DNA of 64,000 nt from Panopea generosa (lineage: Eukaryota; Mollusca; Bivalvia; Adapedonta; Hiatellidae): positions 14,126,974 to 14,190,973 of the forward strand of contig CM055907.1 of assembly GCA_029582155.1 (NCBI GenBank). The letters are read 5' to 3'. Below the pieces are notes generated by a model. It did no database searches, had not been told where the DNA came from, and saw only the letters and a program-made list of their open reading frames with translations. A program made the position numbers and the translations under genes. Below, in pieces: positions 36,001-50,400 of this stretch (position 1 is the stretch's first letter; each line of letters opens with the position of its first letter).

Positions 36001-39000
36001 CAGAGCTTATATGAACCACTCTTGAGTCCACTTCCTTGGTAGAACCAGTACTGAGTGTTGTTTAATGAGAGGCATCGGGTCGAGCTGGGGATCGAACCCG
36101 CAACCTCTGGCGTGAGCGGCAAACACTTTATCCATTAGACTACCGCCCCGCTTAATGGTTCTTGGTTCTATATAAATAAGGTCTCACTTCACAGTTGAGT
36201 TTTGATCTTGGTTTTATATAAAACAAGGTCTCACTACACAGCTGAATTTTGTTCTTGGTTCTCTTGGTTCTATATAAGCAACAACCTGTCTTAAATGGCC
36301 ACTTTTGGTCCTTCCCTTGACGGGCTTCTTAAGACAGGTTTGACTGTACTCGGTAATTAAAAATAGGGGTATTTTAAACAACGTAACTGATATTTAAATA
36401 AGATGGTACAGTAATTTGAAATATATTACCAGTTCTAATGTTCTTTTTCTGGTATGCAACGATTCCATTCAATCTTGCAAATTGCGGTGGACCAACTTGC
36501 TCTAAAGATTTCTTTCCATTTATGTTTATTCTACGAACATACCTGTAATACCAAAATAGACAATTATTCAGGATGGGATGTTGCAATGTACAATAAACTG
36601 CAACACTGTTACATGAGTAATACCAAACACTAATAGTGTACATGTGGAATGACATCAAATCCAAATGTAAACTTCACAGATTGAATTGCTTCAATTTCTG
36701 ATGGATAAAAGAGCATTTCGCAATCTTAAATCATTGTAGTTGTTATGGAATACTGGTTGTTTTATACGTGACAAAGACATGCTGTCCATAGAAATAAGGA
36801 GTTCAATTGAATAATTTAAATGCAGACAGGTAAGCACCGTGCTAAATGTAATAGAAACTTGCATATAAACAGTATGAAACGAATGCACAACACTTGGTTG
36901 TTTAAGTATAAGAATCGGCAGTTAAGAGTGTTGTACTATTGATCTGACGTGGGCTGTCAATCAGACACATCAATAATCCAATCAGCGATCGATATTGGTT
37001 GCTACGACACCACGAGAAAGCTATGTGTAAGCAAACACTACATTGTATTTACTTGGACAAAGAATGCCACGTGGTCAACGGACGGGAGTAATACTTGTTG
37101 TTACACAAAGTCAGTTATAATAAGCTCTTTGCAGTAACAATAACAGCCCATTGAAATGCTACTGTATGTAGGTGTAATCCTAAATAAGTACAACTAATTT
37201 ATAAAATACAAAGCATCGAGTTATCAACAAAAAAGGATGCAACAATACTGCAAACGTGTCACTGCGGAGTAAAATCTGGTCACTGTCGCACACTTATATT
37301 GTAATAAAAGGTTTTCTGTGTTTGAGAAGTCCAGGGCGCTGACCATATCCAATCACTAACGGCAGGGCGGTGGTTCAACTCAGGTTCATACTCGGGTCTA
37401 CCTCAACTAATAAATATGTAACGTGCAATGTGTTTAAAGGGAATATATCAGGATTTTTTCAAAATTTTTAAGTTGGTTGAAAACATTTGTTTTTCAATAT
37501 ACCAGGCCTATATACACTCACTGAACCCGTATTACCGAACAAACGTATACAATAATACATTGAAAAGGGATTTTCCTAACTTGGGTTACGCCGCTATGTT
37601 AGACTGAGATTGAACTCCCGCTTAGAATTGTAACATATTTTGTGACGTATTTAATACCATTTTAATTTCAATTTTATCCGTTTAACACGTAGTAAAATTT
37701 ATTTCATATTAAAAAGAGTCCGTATGACACTATTAAGGCAGTTAAGTGCTGTCTTTTTTATTAGAATGGGCATTTCGTTTCAAGCTTACCACTCGAATTT
37801 AAATATCAATTTTGTCACGTTTTTGGTGGATTTCAACTATAAACCAATTTTTAGATTGTATCTATTAATAATAATGAGAGGTATCCATTTTAAAATAATT
37901 GATAATTTTTATTTTTTAGAGACAATTATAGCTGATATACTCTCTTTAAAATGGCGTTAAAGATAACGACTGAGACCAGTTCACACTTACTTCTTAAACC
38001 AGTCTGTTATATAAAGGTAAGAACCCGACAGGGACAGACCAAAGAAATGCGCTTTCTCATCCTTGATTTCCAGCAAAATGTCTTCTTTATATGTATTAAG
38101 GTTAATCCATCGTATTGTTTCATTTCTTGCATCTGCCCAGTACAAGTTCATTTCTGCAAGGTAATTATTGATATAATCAGAGATGAGTTATAGCTAACAT
38201 CTAGTCTATATTTATCTTTATTTTGCCCTTTCTATATGTAAAACATACAAGAAAACATCTACATAGATATAACAAAATTCACAGACCTTCTAAATACAGT
38301 CAAACCTGTTTAAGCGGTCACCTCTATTAAGCAGCCTTTTGTGTTAAGCAGACACATTTTCTAATTCCCATTTCTATGCTTTCAGAGTAAATTAACCTGT
38401 ATTAAGTAACAACCTGTCTTAAAAGGTCAATTTTGCCCCTTCCCTTGACAGGCTGCTTAAGACAGGTTTCACTGTATGTGCAACATTGACGTTCACGTAA
38501 ACCTGCACACTACTATCTGTCCTTCTACTCATACTGCAACACCCTCTTGCGATGACCATGTGCAGGCAAAACGTGCACAGGATTACTGGCACTTGCATCA
38601 CTGATTAACAAATAGTTCAGTGAGATATTTCATGTTCACTGGGTATGACTCTCGCTGTACACGGGCCGACTGCTTTAAATTGCCTCCGAAGGATTGCATA
38701 CTTTCACAGCACTTTGCCCAAGCAGGTACTGTGGAAATGCGATTGAAAATTTCCGGACGAAACTAGGAACACGTATGCTTAACCCTAGAACACCGCAACT
38801 CCTTTACAACATGCAATTTACAAGATAAAATTACCTTCTTTATGTTACATTTTCATTGAAAACTCTAATTTGCTGAAATACCATATAAGCAGCATGATAA
38901 AGGTATAAAAGCCGGGTAGGAACTTAAGATTCCAAGATTCCGTGACATTAGCTGTGCCAAAGAGACCGGTACAGTGATGTGTGGTAATCAAAGGTCTATG

Positions 39001-39470
39001 TTATCTGCGAGTTATGGAATGCTCTACCTGGCAACATCAGAGATGCCAGTACACTGGTTGCATTTAAAAAGTTGTTTTTTCTTCTTTTATATATATATAT
39101 ATATATCGTTTCTGGTGTGTGTTTTAATCAGATTTCTTTTTCTTTTAATAGCTAATAGTTTAATCAAATAAGCAGCATTTTATCCCAGGTCTATGAATGT
39201 TTATATATATTTTATTGTTTATATTAGATTGCATGTATATTCTATTCTGTAATCACTCTTGAACGTGTACGCATAAAAAGATGGTACAATAATGATAATA
39301 ATAATATTAAAAATAATGATGATAATATTAATAATAATACTATAATAATATTATTATTAATAATAATTATGATAATAATAATAATGATGATAACAATTAT
39401 AATAATGATAATATAATGATAATAATACTAATACTACAACTAATAATAATTATAATAATAATAATAATAT

Positions 39471-39501
<31 letters not shown>

Positions 39502-42272
39502 TAACAATATGCCGATGAAAACAATGATGCTATGTTACCATCTTACTTTTTGTATCTAGTGCTATAGCATTTGGCCAGGAGTCGTTTTGTAGACGTTTGA
39601 TGACACTTCGGTTCCCACCATCCATGGTTGCGACCTCAATCTTCGGCTCCATACCCCAGTCGGTCCAGTATATCTTTCTACAATATATCATGAATATTAT
39701 TATATACCTGTAAGTGTATAGCCAGTTACATAGATGCTACCACGTGACCGTACAAGATGTAGAAATTTATGGGATCCAATAAATTTTATTTTGCACAGTT
39801 CAAAAAAACGGAAATAAATTTAGTAGAAATTTCAACGATAAAACCGTCAAAATGTTCCAAATGACAATGACGATGAGAAAATCCAAATATCTGTCACTGC
39901 AACTTCCGCTAATCGTCTGCCGATTTGAACTCACGGTTTACTTATTTAAAAGGATCTTTATTTTTCTCAGATTGAGGTATAGAATAAAAAGATCATTTTA
40001 CAGTGTAAAATATGGGAATATGTTGTACGAGTATGTATTGTGGTGAAAACCATATTGGGCGAGACGCCGTAATACGTATTGTGGTGAAAACCATATTGGG
40101 TGAGACGCCGTTATACATATTGTGGTGAAAACCATATTGGACGAGACGCGGTAGTACATATTGACCATACTGGACGAGATGCCGTAGTACGTATTGTGGT
40201 GAAAACCATATTGGACCGGACGAGGAAGTACATATTGACCATACTGGACGAGATGCCGTAGTACGTATTGTGGTGAAAACCATATTGGACCGGACGAGGA
40301 AGTACATATTGACCATACTGGACGAGATGCCGTAGTACGTATTGTGGTGAAAACCATATTGGGCGAGACGCCGTAATACGTATTGTGGTGAAAACCATAT
40401 TGGGCGAGACGCCGTAATACGTATTGTGGTGAAAACCATATTGGACGAGACGCCGTAGTACATATTGACCATACTGGGCGAGACGCCGTAATACGTATTG
40501 TGGTGAAAACCATATTGGACGAGACGCCGTAGTACATATTGACCATACTGGGCGAGACGCCGTAGTAAGTATTGTGGTGAAAACCATATTGGATGAGATG
40601 CCTACTGTGGTTTTCATCCCAATACGGACAATATATTCCCATATTGAACAAAACACTGTAAAATAACCTTATATTAGTATTGATCACAATGTCAGTAACT
40701 GTCACTATTGAACTATCCCATGACGGTGAATGCTGCCATACGTTGTACTATTTGTGATTGTGTACTTATAGTTATATTGATTTGTGTGTGTGTATATACA
40801 TATATATACGTGTGTGTGTGTGTGTGTGTGTCTGTGTCTGTGTCTGTGTCTGTGTCTGTGTGCCTTCAAATATTATGGATTTTAAGCCGTTAAATATTGA
40901 ATGCTATGCATTAGAAAATGAATATTGACCGAGACGACAGACTATTTCAATGTGTATATCATATCACATTCAACATCGGAAAACTCCATACTTGTTTTAG
41001 TATATGATTCACCACTATTTTCATAGAATACAAAATGTAAATAAAATAAACTTAGTGAAAAATGGCGAATATAAAAAAGATGCAGTTGATTACTCTTTGG
41101 GCAAATGGACCAATAAAATTTGGTTTATTTTAAGATTAAATTATAAATTCGACGGTTGGCAAAAGAAATATGCGCTCAAAAAGCGTCGCATAATAAATTC
41201 TGCCAGCTCGTTTAATAAATTCAATAATAACTGGACACTCATTAAAGATCCTCTATACAAAATAAACAAAATAAATCAAAGAAGTTTGTTTGTATGTTTG
41301 TTTGGTGTTTCTCGTCGCTTTCAACACTTTTTCAGCTATATCGCAACAATAAAGAAATAAATATGATGCATGTACCCTTGTTCTGGATGCACAATGATAT
41401 CTCTTGGTTCGTCCAAGCTGCTATTGACGATGGTTTTATAAATGGATGGATCTTTCAGTGACACTACAACGATGATGTTGTATTGGGTGCAGGTATAAAA
41501 CAGGAGTTGATTGATGTAGTCTACCGCCAATCCATCCGATACGGAATCTGCAAAAAAGTACAAGTCATAAAATAACCATAAAATGAATGCTTAGTCCAGC
41601 ACAAACTGTTTGTAATGAGTCGTCGGTAAATACGAAAGAACGCCCTTTAAATGGAACGGTTGTACACTTAATGCATGCATAGTTTACCACAAACTGTGTT
41701 AATGAGTCGGCAAATACGTAACAAACGGTAGTGCATTTCAATAATTGTTGGTCGGTCACCGGCGCAAGAAGTTCCGGCGGGTTCGATCGTTAACCCAACC
41801 CGATGACCTCTCAAGAAACAAAACGCAGTATTAGTATTATTCTACTTCGAACGTGGACTCGCTCAAAAGTCCTATATACGATTAATACATTTCACAGCGA
41901 AATTATATTTATTTGCATTAAATTGACAAATATTAAATTTATTACACGTGTGGCGATTTAACTATGCTACTGACCGCAGCGTGGATTAATAGTAGAGCGT
42001 CCGCCCCGCATGCAGAAGGTCGTGGCTTCGATCCCCGACCGGGTCATACCAAAGACTTTAAAAATTGAGAATCATCCTCGCTTGACGCTCAGCATTTAGA
42101 GGAAAGTTCTAGGTCTGGTCGGCCTAATGTCGAAATGCGACTGGGTGGGGTATCATAAAATGTGTCTGCGGCATGATACTCCAGTGTGACAGCGCTCAGA
42201 ATGCTTTCTCAAGTAGACGCCTTCATGATATGGCTGAAAAATTGTTGAAAGTGACGCTAAACACAATACAAT

Positions 42273-42314
<42 letters not shown>

Positions 42315-45300
42315 AACGACAAAGTTACTGACCGTTCCGAAAAGATGAGTGACTGACTGACCCTTGATATCACACCCTCTGAAGGTACGAATCATACATG
42401 TTATGATTATACTGTTTGTTGATTGAGCTTATGCTGTCGTGGAGGTTGTATCCTTTGAATACTGCATCTCTTTTATGCATGTTCTTATTATATTGTATAT
42501 CACAAAGCAGAACAAAATGTAGTTCCCATAACAGACATACTAGTGCAAAAGAAACACAAAACGAAAGTACGCTTTCTCGTGTTACCACCGTAGCCGCTGT
42601 CATCGGTCAAGGAATCACGGTGTTATAATAGAACTATTTTACTGTTGTAAAATATAGAAAGTATGCCATGTATAAAAACTCAATCTTTACAGTGAGAACC
42701 ATGTCCAGTTTAGAGCCGATGAGCGATATATAAAATAGTTTGTGTTAAATACTGATATGTGTAACAACAACAACAGCAGCAACAACAACACAGTGAGAAC
42801 CGTGTCCAGTTTAGAGCCGATGAGCGATATATCAAATAGTTTGTGTTAAATACTGATATGTGTAACAACAACAACAGCAGCAACAACAACACAGTGAGAA
42901 CCGTGTCCAGTTTAGAGCCGATGAGCGATATATCAAATAGTTTGTGTTAAATACTGATATGTGTAACAACACCAACAGCAACAACAACACAGTGAGAACC
43001 GTGTCCAGTTTAGAGCCGATGAACGATATATCAAATAGTTTGTGTTAAATACTGATATGTGTAACAACAACAACAGCAGCAACAACAACACTGTGAGAAC
43101 CATGTCCAGTTTAGAGCCGATGAGCGATATATCAAATAGTGTGTATCATCTACTGATATGTGTAAATGCCGCATGTAAATGAATTTCAATATAGAAATAG
43201 AGGATTTGTTTGTTTGTTTGTTTGTTTGTTTGTTTGTTTGTTTGTTTGTTTGTTTGTTTGAATATTAAGCGTCATATTTAAATTACGCAACCGAGGGCTA
43301 ACGTACGATCAGTTAATCTGACCATTCTTTTCTGGGATCATGAAAGGTTCACAACGACTCAAACACATCCATCTTCTTAAGAAACTGACGACTTTCCCAC
43401 TTTAATCAGCTTTGTGAGACGAATGGTACTATGACACAATGTCGTGTAAGAGCTGACCGGGCGGAGATTCGAACTCAAGACCCCTGGATTAGTAATCAGA
43501 CTATTATTTTAACAAATGTCAAGTTGGTACTCACAAACAGAATAAAAGGAGAAAATATGAAAATGTTCTTACCATTTGGTAGTTTTCGGAAGACAGATTC
43601 GCCGAAACCGTCAATTCCTGACGTCATAATGACGCTGACTTTGTTGTCACTCCAGAATATACTGTTTGTGATTGGATTGATATCAACAGCAACGCCCTTA
43701 TAAGATTTAGCCAATGGAATGGCATGTACGTCCCCGGTGTCGATATTTATCTGATACATCTGCTTATGGTAGGAATCCACAGCTATTACGTAATTGTCTG
43801 TTTCTACACCTGCAGACGACACATGGGACACTTTAAATGGAATATATCACGACTTTTCACAATTTAAAATTTGGTTGCTAATAACATTTTTTTCTCCAAA
43901 ATATATCATGCCCACATGTACTCACTGAACCCGTATTCCTAAAAGGATATCTACAGTGTACTTAAAAATACCAAAATGACATAATGACTAATTCAATTTA
44001 TCTCAGCGTTTAAACTACTTGAGTGTAATGGAATACCCCTAGTCGCATCTCAATCAGTAGAACAATGCAGAGTAGCGTCCCTTGTTAATAGAGGGCACTG
44101 CAGTATCCTTTCTCTTGTCAGGTCAAAATCGGAAGACTGAGGAAAAAGTTTGAGTAACTTTAAAGCTCAATTTAAACAATTTGTTGAATTGCTATACATA
44201 TAAAAACCACCATCCCATCCTAAAATGTCTGAATTCTGTCGTTAGTTTATGTTTCGGCATGCAGAAGACGAAAACCAACACTATCGTATGACTCGGCGGG
44301 GAAACTTTATAACGGCGGTGAACTAAACGGAAGATGGAGACCTGGAGTACAGACTAACAATACCAAGCGGAGTGATGACAACGAACTCTGTTACACGAAA
44401 AATTCTTCACGGCTTTAAAAGTGATAGTTCATACATATGGTTAAAACGATTATAGGTGGACATGTCTAGTTTTATATCTGTATGACCTCTGTTCACAGGG
44501 TTGAGTAAATGTAAACAAACGTGAATTTGACAATATACAATTGAGTATGAAATTCATCAATGCCCCAGCCACTGATTATTAGCACAGAGCTGGAGAATTA
44601 ACTTTGAACTTTACATTTCCTCGTGGTAATCGTTTTGAATTGAATTGAACATTGAGTATAATGTATGGAGCATGTGAATAACGACTGTATGCCTGTTGGG
44701 GCAACTGAATAATAATTGTATGCCTGTTGGAGTAACTGAATAATAACTTTATGCCTGTACGGGCAACTGAATAATGATTGTATGCCTGTTTGGGCAATTT
44801 ATATTTTTGTATGCCTGTTGAGGCAATTGAATAATTGTTGTATGCCTGTTGGGGCAAGTATATAATTTTTGTATGCCTGTTGAGGCAATTGAATAATTGT
44901 TGTATGCCTGTTGGGGCAAGTATATAATTTTTGTATGCCTGTGTATGCCTGTTGGGGCAAGTATATAATTTTTGTATGCCTGTTGAGGCAATTGAATAAT
45001 TGTTGTATGCCTGTTGGGGCAATTGAATAATTGTTGGCCCATTGGGCCATTTGAATAATAATCATAGCCGTGGACAAGGTTTCGCCAACAATAAAAGTAT
45101 AAAAATCATTTTACAAAGCTGTTACTTTCTTATGTTAATGTTTAATGAATATCAAATGCGATCACTAGTGACGAGTACACGAAAAACCTTGGGATCATTT
45201 AATCAGTTGTCTTCCTATTACCTGACATTTGTTCTTCATAAACTAAAGGTCTGAGATAATGAAAATGGCTACGCATCTAGATTAGTTCAACTAAAATAGA

Positions 45301-47440
45301 TTTCTCGTTTAAAATGACCACATATTTTGTGACTTATTAAATGAGTCACGTGATATTAATATAAGGATATTAATTTGATTTGTTATACAGATTCACACTT
45401 AGTAAATACTGTTTCATCTAGATAGAGACATATTGAAGATGGGAAGGTTGTCAAGCAGTATTTCAGTGTTGTCTATTTTAAAATGGGGATTTCATTTCAA
45501 GTTTACCACTCCAATTTAAATATATAGTTTGCGACTTTTTGGTAGATTTGAAATACCAAACCATTCGGATTGTATTTATTAATGATAATGAGACGCTTTT
45601 ATCCATTCTAAAAATAATTTTATTTCTTAATCATCAAAGATATGGTGACCCGTTTATTGACCACGTAATAGGTCAGAGGTCAAGATGTCCGTGGAGGGCA
45701 ATCCCCCTGCATACCGTGCACAAGTTGTCATGCATGTTTATATGTGTTATAAATGTGTAAGAAAAAGGCAAGAAGAAGTTTTATTACATAGTAGTCTCCT
45801 CAATGGTTAACAGAATTTTCCATTCTTAGACAATCCGATTTTGTGATTGTTCTTATTTTTGTTTCACTTAGAGTTGAAAATGGCATGTTATGTCTATTGA
45901 CTAAAGTACTTTTTTTAAAAAGTTGCTTAGACAAGTAAAATGTATGGCTGTATCTAACCTTGAGAGAACTTGGGGTCAGCAAGCCTTTTTATCTTAAATC
46001 ATATTTGACCTATACGTATGTTATATATTATAATATGTGTTTATATGGCAATAAAATATGTTTAAACTAAACTAGTAAAATGTATTATAAACCCATGAAA
46101 AATGGTGAATATTTTGTATATCAATCAATGGCAACATTTCAAAGAGCGAAAACGTCTTCCCTAGATATATATACAGTCAAACCTGTCTTAAGCAGCCAGT
46201 CAATGGAAGAAGCAAAAGTGGCATTTTAAGACAGGTGGTTAATACAGGTTAATTCACTGTGAAAGCATAGAAATGGGAAAAAGAAAAATATGATTGCTTA
46301 AGACAGGTGACTGATTAATAGAGGTGACTGCTTACACAGGTTTGACTGTACACATTACTAATTTTCGAATTGGTCGTCTGAATTTCTTACAATATCTTTT
46401 CAGGAAATTGTGACAAATATATAAATGTTATTGTTTTGGCTACTGCATTTAGAAGGGAAGACATCATGAAAATTTTATGAAAAGCATACATACAACCATG
46501 AAGTTTTATAGCATTAAAGTTTGTAATACTAAAACCAAAAGTCACAATACAATGAATTTTAGAAAATAAATGATGAAACAGATCAAATTAGTGGATAATG
46601 GCATATTTAATGAGTTGAAGAGACACAAACTTTCATTGTTTCATGTGTTTCTTAATTGCGTTATAAGATATTGAAAAAGCCTGACAGCATGATTTAATAT
46701 TTAACCTATAAAAGTCAATGTAAAAATGTGTGACCTTTAGAAGTGAGGATGATGCTGTCTACAGGATTAACTTTTTCATTGATTGTGTTATTGTTATGAA
46801 TTATTCATACATTAATAACAATGGAAATGCGTCCAACATCTACTCCTAGTTATTATGTTTACTATTTCCATTTTTTTTTTTTTTTTTTGAGAAATGCTAA
46901 CAAGAAAGTTTGATCAAAATCAGAATTTTGCTCAGTGTATATAAATTCATTGCCGGTGGTTGATAGAGAAAAAGGCTGACCACTTAATACGCTGTACGGT
47001 ACTGTTGTTCTTTTTAAACTCTTTTAAAGCATTTACTAGTACAAACCTGTCTTAAGCAGCCAGTCTAGTGAAGGAGCAAAAGTGGCCTCTTATCTTAAGA
47101 CAGGTTATTGCTTAATACAGGTTAATTTACTTTGAAATCATAGAAATCTGAATTAGAAAATATGGTTGCTTAAGACAGGTGGCTGCTTAATAGAGGTGAC
47201 CGCTTTCACAGGTTTGACTGTATTTATTTCTACAGAGTAACAGAGGCTGAACAGGCAGCTCGCATCAATATGTGGTGTGAAGAGTATATAACTACTTTGC
47301 AGTTTTATATTGTGTAGTTTGAAGAGAAAGTAAGTCGAAAAAGGATAAAAATGGACATGTAAACAGGCATTTTTTAGAAATGTAGTTATATTCATTTCAT
47401 GCTGTGTGTAGTATAAAATAATGTCTGACGAAAGGACCCC

Positions 47441-47471
<31 letters not shown>

Positions 47472-50400
47472 ACAAACACAGAACACAACCAAGAATAGAA
47501 AATAGAGTCAAACCTGTGTTAGCGGCCACCTCTATTTAAGCAGCCACTTGTCGTAAGAAATCGCACACGCTTTTCCCCATTCTTATGCTTTCATAGCAAA
47601 ATAACCTGTATTAAAAGACCAGTTTTCATCTTCCCTTTACTGGCTGCTAAAGACAGGCTTGACTGTACTCGATTTTGCCTTTTATGTATATGGGGATTAA
47701 AGAAAAATTGCAACGCCGCACTCCCTAGTACCTGGACGGTATTATATTTTCGAAAAACAATGAATGAGCTCCTTGATTTCAAAACATCAGACATAACAAA
47801 AACACAAATTCTTTAAAGCGGAGCGGTAGTGTAATGGATAGAGTGATAGCCGCTCAGGCAAGAAGTTGCGGGTTCGATCCCCCGGTTGACCAGATGTCTC
47901 TCATAAAACAACTTTCAGTACTGGTTTTACCCAGGAAGCGGATTCGAGAGCGGTTCATATAAGCTCTGAGTTTTCAACGCAGTCGAGCTAAAATAAGTTA
48001 GTATCAACTAATACAAAACCAGGTGACTTGATAAGATGCAATTGTTGCGTTTATATATATATATATAAAGAGTTTCAATTATAGTTTCATATAGCTTATA
48101 TATATATATATATTAATGTAACGACTCACTAGACAAGCACCTTCAATTGTCATCTTACTGACTATACCAACAACTCCTTAAAGGGAGTATAGCATGACTG
48201 GTCAAAAATTTAAAATTACCTAAAACCATTTTTTCCCCAATATGCCATTTCCATATATACTCACTGAGCTACGTGACAAGTAAGACATAAATAGATTTCC
48301 CGCTTAAAATTGCAACATACTTTGAGACTTATTAAATGAGTCACGTGATTTCATTTTGATTTCAAATCGGACCGTCATACAGGTTTATATGTTGTTAAAT
48401 CAGTTTTATCTCAGAAAGAGTCCAAACGACGATGTAATGGTCGTCAAGCAGTATTAAAGTGCTGTCTATTTTTAGAAAAGGATTTTCGTTTCAAGTTTAC
48501 CACTCCAATTTGCATATCAATTTTGTCACGTGCTTGTAGATTTGATATACCAAATCGTTTGGATTTTATTTATTTATGAGTATAAGATGCATTTTATCCA
48601 CTTAAAAAAATAATTTTATTTTTCAAGACATTTACAGCATTTTTCCTGATATACTACCTTTAAATGAGCATCTTACTTACTGGACGAACACCTCCTTAAA
48701 TCCTCATCTAGTGTATAACCGACTCCACATGCACATATGCGGCTGCTATTGGATGTTGGTACACACAGATGTTGACAAAGTCCGTTTAAGTCTCCACACG
48801 CACCTATAAATGTAAATTTTAAAGTGTAAACTTTATTATACTAAGCAATATTGGCTTTGGCAATTTACAACAATTTACCAAGAAATAAGAAATACAACAA
48901 GTATTATGCATTATTTGCAGCATACCCTCCACATTACAATGTATATCTTGTTTTAAATATGTTGGTGTTAACCCTTACCCTAACCCTATAGCCCATTAGG
49001 TCCGTCAGACCGTGTGCTTCATAATCAATTATTGTATGTACATTTTATATCTATTTATAATTTCCATCTCATTATCATATATGTATTTAAAGCATTTTCA
49101 TTGGACAATGTAATTTTTTTTTATTTTATTTTTTTTAAAGGCCGGGTCATACTTTAAAAATGGTACCAGAAGCTTCCTTGCTTGACGCTCAGCATTTAGA
49201 GGAGAGTTCTAGGTCTGGTCGACCCGGTGTCAGTAACGTGACTGGGTGGGGTATCATACCATATGTCTGCGGCATGATACTCCAGCGTGACAGCGCTTAG
49301 AATACTGTCTCAAGTAGACACCGTCGCGATATGACTGAAAAGTTGTTGAAAGCGACGCTAAACACCATACAACAACAACAATTTTTTAAAGACTTTTATT
49401 TTTCGATAAAACACGTGAGCCGGACTACTTTTACGTTTCTCGCGTAAACAAAGAAGCATCGACATTTTGATGGTCCGTTTAACAATATACGAACTAAAAT
49501 GACGTTCACCACGGTTCCACACTTATTTTAATAACAAAATACAACGAAAACAAATGTATAGTCCTAGCTGTTTTCATCGTTTAATTGTTTTATAGATTTC
49601 TTTGGTTCAGCGATTTAACAATCAGACGATAAGTTGTTTTGAGAAACAATGAAGTAGGTCATAAAATGTTCACATTTGAGATGTATAGTATACCATTGAA
49701 CACAACCCTGGTTTACCGAACGTGAATACTACGCGTTGACAAAAAATTCCACAGACCAATTTATTCTACAGGAAAAATGAAATAAAAACATGTACATGTA
49801 GTTGAAGTTCAGAAGCAGACGATCGTGGGACAATGTAAATACACAAACCTTGCACGTAAAAGTCGTTTAAAACGTTCCAAATTCGTATTCTCCGTCAATG
49901 AGCGTGGATTTATATTACCTTCGTAAATATTGACACATTTTTTTAAAAACTAGCGTGTAGACAAAAAGTAAACAATGATGTCAGCGTCTACACTGTTTGT
50001 GTATTTCTTGGAATTATTGATATTTTATTTGTCTAAATCGAGTGATAAAAGGCGGGTGTTTAATTTTTTCACCGCAAAATATTTCGTCATTTTACAATAA
50101 ACCAACTAATGTTACAGAGTTCATCTGATAATGGAAACATTAGCCGTAACGATGTTAGTGTATATTAGATCTCGAGAATTAAACAAGTCGATAATCCAAT
50201 CAGCGATCGGTATTGTTTCCATCGCCGCCATTTCCTTAGACAAGATGACACTATCTAAATAAACACTACATTGTATTGACTTGGACAATCAACATCACGT
50301 GACCAATGGGCTGAGCGATAGACGTTCCCCTGTCAGATCGATTATAAAAAACATGAACAAAGCTATAAATTTGACGATTAAGAATGCATATCTGTAGAAA

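Noticed and set aside
39993-40705. Three overlapping minus-strand frames of 159-235 codons
   Set aside because: They lie in the 41/33-bp tandem array. Overlap of all three frames and exact internal repeats show an artefact.
41004-41360. 118-codon plus-strand frame
   Set aside because: It is Lys/Asn/Ile-rich as expected from AT-rich DNA, has no domain, and lies antisense in an LRP intron directly beside an exon. There is no support for a gene.
44579-45077. Minus-strand frames with PNRHT repeats
   Set aside because: They come from the 31-bp tandem array; there is no domain or exon context.
47816-47890. tRNA gene suggested by good A and B boxes
   Set aside because: The head continues into a SINE body shared with 35968-36157 and cannot form a full tRNA cloverleaf with a proper acceptor stem by eye. 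The same reasoning applies to the other tRNA-like heads.
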